A DNA stretch of 10,640 nucleotides from an uncultured Burkholderiales bacterium (lineage in GTDB: Bacteria > Pseudomonadota > Gammaproteobacteria > Burkholderiales > Burkholderiaceae_E): the NCBI GenBank assembly GCA_903898725.1, contig CAIUGQ010000233.1:1-10640 (forward strand), in the 5' to 3' direction. Below are positions 7,669-10,640 of the stretch, piece by piece (position 1 is the stretch's first letter; the number at the start of each line of letters is the position of its first letter). The notes under the pieces were generated by a model. The model did no database searches. It saw only the letters and a list, made by a program, of their open reading frames with translations, and was not told where the DNA came from. The position numbers and the translations under genes were made by a program.

Positions 7669-8751
7669 CGAGACGGCCATCGGCGCCGAAGCGACGCTCA
7701 CCGCGTCGCGCCCGCCGCTCTTGCTGCGGTACATCGCCCGGTCGGCCCGGTCGATCGCCGCCGACAGCGTCTCGTGCGCGCCGATCCCCGCGACGCCGAC
7801 CGACACGGTGACCGGGTCGGCTCCCGGCGCGGGCCGCAGCGGCCGCGCCGCGAGCGCGGCGCGCAGGCGTTCGCCGACACGGCCTCCCTCGTCCTCGTCG
7901 GCATCCGGCAGCAGCACGAGGAACTCCTCGCCGCCCCAGCGCGCGACCAGCGCGGCGCCACCCGCCACTTCGGTCAGTCGCGCCGCGACGTCGGCGAGGA
8001 TCTGGTCGCCCGCGGCATGGCCCCAGGTGTCGTTGATGCGCTTGAACAGGTCGATGTCCGCCAGCAGCAGCGCGAAGCGACGGCCCTCGGGGAGCCCGCG
8101 CGCGAGGACATGCTGCGCCTCGGCGCCGAAGTGGCGCCGGTTGGAGAGCCGCGTCAGCGGATCGCGGGTGGCGAGGAACTCGAGCCGCCGCTCGGCCTCG
8201 CGGACCTTGCTGACGTAGAAGAGCGTGAGCCCGGCGAGCAGGCCGAAGACGATCGCGGCGTTCACCGAGTGCACCACCACCAGGCCCGCATCGCCGACCG
8301 GCGCCCATGCGCCGGAGATCGCGGCCATGCGTTCCAGACCGATGTAGGCGAGGAAGGTCAGCCCCATCGGCACGACGGCGTCGCGCGGACGCGCGATGCT
8401 GGCCGAGATCGCCGGCACGAACAGCAGCAGGTAGTAGTGAAAGCCGCTCGACCAGCCGAGCGCGAGCGTGCCGACCGTCGCATGGCCGAGAACCTCGAGC
8501 CGGACGAGCCCGACCGCGAGGCGGTTGCGCCGACGTCCGAGCAATGCGTAGGCCGCGCCGTAGAGCCCGATGCTCACCACGTTCATCCACTGCAGGACCG
8601 GCGAATCGAGCAGCCAGAACAGCACGAAGAACGCCACGTCGACGGCCGCGGCCGCCACGACGGTGCGGCGCAGGAACGACCAGAATGCGCCGCCCGCGAG
8701 ACGTTGGCTCGCGCCGGGGCGTGCGGCGGGACTGAGGGTCGAGGCGGTCAT
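7663..8751 (-). CDS. membrane-bound diguanylate cyclase (GGDEF domain)
   Basis: This 362-aa protein would make cyclic di-GMP from two GTP at the inner membrane. The N-terminal half has about six transmembrane segments (roughly 30-48, 53-71, 78-98, 103-120, 124-140, 156-180) forming a membrane sensor; its RLEVLGHATVGTLALGWSSG and FHYYLLLFVPAI blocks do not match a named sensor I can identify. A short linker helix (about 181-193) leads to the GGDEF domain: DPLTRLSNRR at 197-206, metal-binding D232 (ADIDLFKRIND), WGHAAGD, and the active-site GGEEF at 273-277, all intact, so it should be catalytic. The product-inhibition RxxD site expected just before the active site is replaced by GGAA (264-267). 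The last about 15 residues after KSGGRDAV are an unstructured tail. It is convergent with the ABC operon and 196 bp downstream of the M20 gene on the same strand. Confidence 0.93.
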   Translation of the reverse strand: MTASTLSPAARPGASQRLAGGAFWSFLRRTVVAAAAVDVAFFVLFWLLDSPVLQWMNVVSIGLYGAAYALLGRRRNRLAVGLVRLEVLGHATVGTLALGWSSGFHYYLLLFVPAISASIARPRDAVVPMGLTFLAYIGLERMAAISGAWAPVGDAGLVVVHSVNAAIVFGLLAGLTLFYVSKVREAERRLEFLATRDPLTRLSNRRHFGAEAQHVLARGLPEGRRFALLLADIDLFKRINDTWGHAAGDQILADVAARLTEVAGGAALVARWGGEEFLVLLPDADEDEGGRVGERLRAALAARPLRPAPGADPVTVSVGVAGIGAHETLSAAIDRADRAMYRSKSGGRDAVSVASAPMAVSP

Positions 8752-8782
8752 CGGGCATCCGGACCGGGATGGCCCGCCGTCG

Positions 8783-8788
8783 ATGCTA
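8783..8788 (-). promoter_or_regulatory. candidate -10 element for the diguanylate cyclase gene
   Basis: On the minus strand TAGCAT (8788-8783), followed by CG, matches four of six bases of TATAAT and sits 31 bp before the ATG at 8751. The -35 position shows no clear match. If real, the cyclase is transcribed separately from the M20 gene. The rest of the 196-bp gap (8752-8947) holds no coding sequence that I can support. Confidence 0.25.
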
Positions 8789-8906
8789 GCGGCGCGACCG
8801 ATCGCGCACAGGCGGGGCGGCGTGGGCGGACCGCCGCGGTCGATCGGCGGCCAGCAAGGCGCGTCGGTCGGGTGCAGACGGCCGCCGCGCGACGCCTGAC
8901 GGCGGC

Positions 8907-8932
8907 CGGCGGCAGGTGTGCGGCGGCAGGTG
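8907..8932. repeat. 12-bp direct repeat after the M20 gene
   Basis: CGGCGGCAGGTG occurs at 8907-8918 and again at 8921-8932, separated by two bases, just downstream (minus strand) of the M20 stop codon. The 14-bp period equals that of the tandem array at the other end of the same gene, but the unit sequence differs. Confidence 0.7.
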
Positions 8933-8945
8933 CCCGGATGCGGGC
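8932..8945 (-). terminator. small hairpin after the M20 stop, possible terminator
   Basis: A GCCCG/CGGGC stem of five base pairs with a four-base loop starts two bases after the M20 stop codon (8950-8948). There is no T-run, and the short stem makes intrinsic termination doubtful. Confidence 0.2.
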
Positions 8946-8947
8946 GC

Positions 8948-10387
8948 TCAGCGCACCGATGCGACGACGCCGGCGACGGCCGCGGTCAACCGCTTGCCCG
9001 CGTCGATGTGCAGGAACTCGTTCGGGCCGTGGGCGTTGGACTGCGGCCCGAGCACGCCGGTGATCAGGAACTGCGCATCGGGGAACTTCTCGCCGAGCAT
9101 GTTCATGAACGGGATGGTGCCGCCCTCCCCGATCCACGCGGCCGGCTTGCCCCAGGCCGCCATCGACGCGGCATCGGCGGCCTGCTTGAGCCAGGGTGCG
9201 GTCGGCGGCGCGTTCCAGCCGGTGGCACCGTGCGCATCCGAGAAGCTCACGCGCGCGTTGTACGGCGGGTCGGCCTCGAGCACGCGCTTCATCAGCGCCG
9301 CGGCCCGCTCGCCGTCGACGGTCGGCGGCAGCCGCAGCGACAGCTTCAGCGAGGTCTTCGGACGCAGCACGTTGCCCGCCGACGCGATGCCGGGCAGGTG
9401 CTCGGCACCCGTCACCGACAGCGCGGGCCGCCAGGTGCGGTTCAGGATCGCCTCGACCGGGTCGGTGGTCGTGGGCATCGAGTGGGCGTGCGCATCGGGG
9501 CCGTGGTTGCAGCCGACCCAGGGGAACTGCTTCCACACCACGTCGCCGAGGATCGCCCCGGCAGCGTGGGCCTGCTCGATGCGCTCCTGCGGGATCGGCG
9601 CGTGCAGCGCCTCGGGGATCAGGCGCCCGGTGTCGACGTCGTCGAGCCGGTTGAGCAGCTTGCGGGCGATGCGGAACGACGAGGGCACGAGGCCGCTGGC
9701 GTTGCCCGAATGCACGCCCTCCTGCAGCACCTCGACGGTCAGCACGCCGCCCACCAGTCCGCGCAGCGAGGTGGTGACCCAGAGCTGGTCGTAGTTGCCG
9801 CAGCCGGAGTCCAGGCCGGCGACGAGCTGCACCTGGCCGAAGCGCGGCGCGAGCCGGGAGAGGTAGTCGGGCAGGTCGGGGCTGCCGCTCTCCTCGCAGG
9901 TCTCGATCAGGCCCACGCAGCGCGGGCGCGCGACCTGGCGGGCGTCGAGCGCCTGGATGACGGTCAGCGCCGAATACAGCGCATAGCCGTCGTCGGCGGC
10001 GCCGCGCCCGTAGAGCCGGCCGTTCTCGATCACCGGCTTCCACGGGCCGAGGTCCTCGCGCCAGCCGGTCATCTCGGGCTGCTTGTCGAGGTGGCCGTAG
10101 AACAGCACCGTGCGGTCCTCGCCGAGGCCGTGGGTGGCGGGCACATCGAAGAAGATGCAGGGCGTGCGGCCGTCGATCGAGATCACCTCGACCTTCAGGC
10201 CCGCGATGGGCTGGGCGCGGGCCCAGGCCGCGGCGGCCTCGACGGCGGCCGCGATGTGGCCGTGCTCGGCCCAGCTCGCGTCGAACGACGGCGACTTCGC
10301 CGGCAGCCTCACGTACTCCACCAGGCGGGGCACGAGGTCCTCGTCCCACTTGGCGTCGATCATCGGGCGGAGGTCGGACAGGTTCAT
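8948..10387 (-). CDS. M20 family metallopeptidase (dipeptidase/carboxypeptidase-like)
   Basis: This 479-aa protein has the length and motifs of M20 di-zinc peptidases of the CNDP/carnosinase-like dipeptidase branch, which remove C-terminal residues or split dipeptides in the cytoplasm. Visible active-site residues are H99 and D101 (YGHLDKQP), D132 bridging both metals (GRGAADDG), catalytic E165 with ligand E166 (ETCEESGSPD), D193 (AGLDSG) and C-terminal H453 (SNAHGPNEF). The dimerisation (lid) domain falls in about residues 205-390, with GVHSGNASGLVPSSFR. No signal peptide is seen. The ATG at 10387 is supported by AAGGAG (plus-strand 10397-10402) nine bases upstream. It is divergent from whatever starts at 10636. 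Related M20 enzymes include acylases and desuccinylases, so the substrate is open; this branch is usually a broad dipeptidase. Confidence 0.92.
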   Translation of the reverse strand: MNLSDLRPMIDAKWDEDLVPRLVEYVRLPAKSPSFDASWAEHGHIAAAVEAAAAWARAQPIAGLKVEVISIDGRTPCIFFDVPATHGLGEDRTVLFYGHLDKQPEMTGWREDLGPWKPVIENGRLYGRGAADDGYALYSALTVIQALDARQVARPRCVGLIETCEESGSPDLPDYLSRLAPRFGQVQLVAGLDSGCGNYDQLWVTTSLRGLVGGVLTVEVLQEGVHSGNASGLVPSSFRIARKLLNRLDDVDTGRLIPEALHAPIPQERIEQAHAAGAILGDVVWKQFPWVGCNHGPDAHAHSMPTTTDPVEAILNRTWRPALSVTGAEHLPGIASAGNVLRPKTSLKLSLRLPPTVDGERAAALMKRVLEADPPYNARVSFSDAHGATGWNAPPTAPWLKQAADAASMAAWGKPAAWIGEGGTIPFMNMLGEKFPDAQFLITGVLGPQSNAHGPNEFLHIDAGKRLTAAVAGVVASVR

Positions 10388-10396
10388 CTCGGCAGG

Positions 10397-10402
10397 CTCC
10401 TT
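10397..10402 (-). promoter_or_regulatory. strong ribosome-binding site of the M20 gene
   Basis: On the minus strand AAGGAG lies nine bases before the ATG at 10387. It is the best Shine-Dalgarno match in the window and fixes the start of the M20 gene. Confidence 0.8.
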
Positions 10403-10414
10403 GCGGGTCGATCG

Positions 10415-10420
10415 ATGATA
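10415..10420 (-). promoter_or_regulatory. candidate -10 element for the M20 gene
   Basis: On the minus strand TATCAT (10420-10415) matches five of six bases of TATAAT and is followed by CG. It lies 27 bp before the ATG and 12 bp before the ribosome-binding site. No TTGACA-like -35 is seen at 16-18 bp spacing, where the sequence is almost all G and C. Confidence 0.4.
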
Positions 10421-10466
10421 GCGGCATTCGCGGGGCGCCCGGCCCGGCAGCCGACAGGCGCTCGTC

Positions 10467-10564
10467 CGGAACGCGGCGCCCGGAATCGCGGACCCGGAAT
10501 CGCGGACCCGGAATCACGGACCCGGAATCACGGACCCGGAATGCCGGCCTCGGAACGCCAGGCC
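10467..10564. repeat. 14-bp tandem repeat array (seven units) between M20 gene and right edge
   Basis: Seven head-to-tail 14-bp units fill this stretch. The core is two copies of CGGAATCGCGGACC (10481-10494, 10495-10508) and two of CGGAATCACGGACC (10509-10522, 10523-10536). The flanking units are degenerate: CGGAACGCGGCGCC (10467-10480), CGGAATGCCGGCCT (10537-10550) and CGGAACGCCAGGCC (10551-10564). The array is not coding in any frame I can support and sits between divergent gene starts, 79 bp before the M20 start codon. The identical central units and worn outer units are typical of slippage-driven minisatellites. Confidence 0.92.
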
Positions 10565-10607
10565 GGCGCACGGACCTGCCGCTGGGGCGCCGGCCCCATG
10601 CCGGCCC

Positions 10608-10613
10608 TATACT
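10608..10613 (+). promoter_or_regulatory. candidate -10 element for a gene entering at the right edge
   Basis: TATACT matches five of six bases of TATAAT, is followed by CG, and lies 22 bp before the ATG at 10636. Base sequence and spacing resemble the CATACT element before the aldolase gene. No clear -35 box is seen. Confidence 0.35.
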
Positions 10614-10635
10614 CGGCGCCGTCACGCCACCGACG

Positions 10636-10640
10636 ATGAG
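10636..10640 (+). CDS. possible first codons of a gene truncated by the right edge
   Basis: ATG at 10636-10638 is followed by only two more bases, so nothing can be said about a product. The call rests on the TATACT element 22 bp upstream and on the divergent arrangement with the M20 gene. No ribosome-binding site is obvious, so the start may be further right. Confidence 0.25.

Noticed and set aside
8748..10625. Long minus-strand frame overlapping the M20 gene and the 14-bp array
   Set aside because: It is out of frame with the M20 gene, whose zinc ligands and ribosome-binding site are clear; its start lies in the repeat region.

Overview
This 10.6 kb window is very GC-rich chromosomal DNA. 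Its gene types (a full-length PaaZ fusion enzyme, a polyamine/opine-type ABC operon, a large M20 metallopeptidase, a membrane GGDEF protein) and its codon use suggest a betaproteobacterium, probably Burkholderiales. That assignment is inferred from gene style only; no rRNA or other marker gene is present.

Layout. (1) Bases 1-638, minus strand: the N-terminal part of a PAS-domain signalling protein that runs off the left edge, with a repetitive Pro/Ala/Ser/Thr-rich leader. (2) Bases 748-3547, plus strand: a two-gene unit, divergent from the PAS gene, made of a class II aldolase/adducin-family protein and PaaZ, the fused oxepin-CoA hydrolase and semialdehyde dehydrogenase of aerobic phenylacetyl-CoA degradation. 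A strong inverted repeat follows it. (3) Bases 3743-7632, plus strand: a complete four-gene ABC importer in the order ATPase, periplasmic binding protein, permease, permease, with a plausible promoter and possible operator in front. (4) Bases 7663-8751, minus strand: a six-TM diguanylate cyclase, convergent with the importer. (5) Bases 8948-10387, minus strand: an M20 metallopeptidase. (6) Bases 10388-10640: a 14-bp tandem repeat array, a possible promoter, and probably the first bases of a plus-strand gene.

How the genes may work together. PaaZ and the aldolase-like protein are 13 bp apart and are probably co-transcribed. No other paa gene is in view, so this paaZ is detached from the catabolic cluster, at least locally. 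The ABC system is self-contained and its ligand cannot be read from sequence. Proximity to catabolic genes makes an organic nitrogen compound or organic-acid ligand possible but unproven. The PAS protein and the diguanylate cyclase are signalling genes with no evident link to the metabolic ones.

I found no phage, CRISPR, toxin-antitoxin, tRNA or rRNA genes, and no insertion sequence. The long overlapping open frames on both strands are GC-driven shadows of the listed genes. I see no convincing undescribed multi-gene system. The points most worth a second look are the 14-bp array next to the M20 gene, the aldolase homologue lacking the catalytic glutamate, the detached aldolase-paaZ pair, and a -10-like motif shared by several gene starts.
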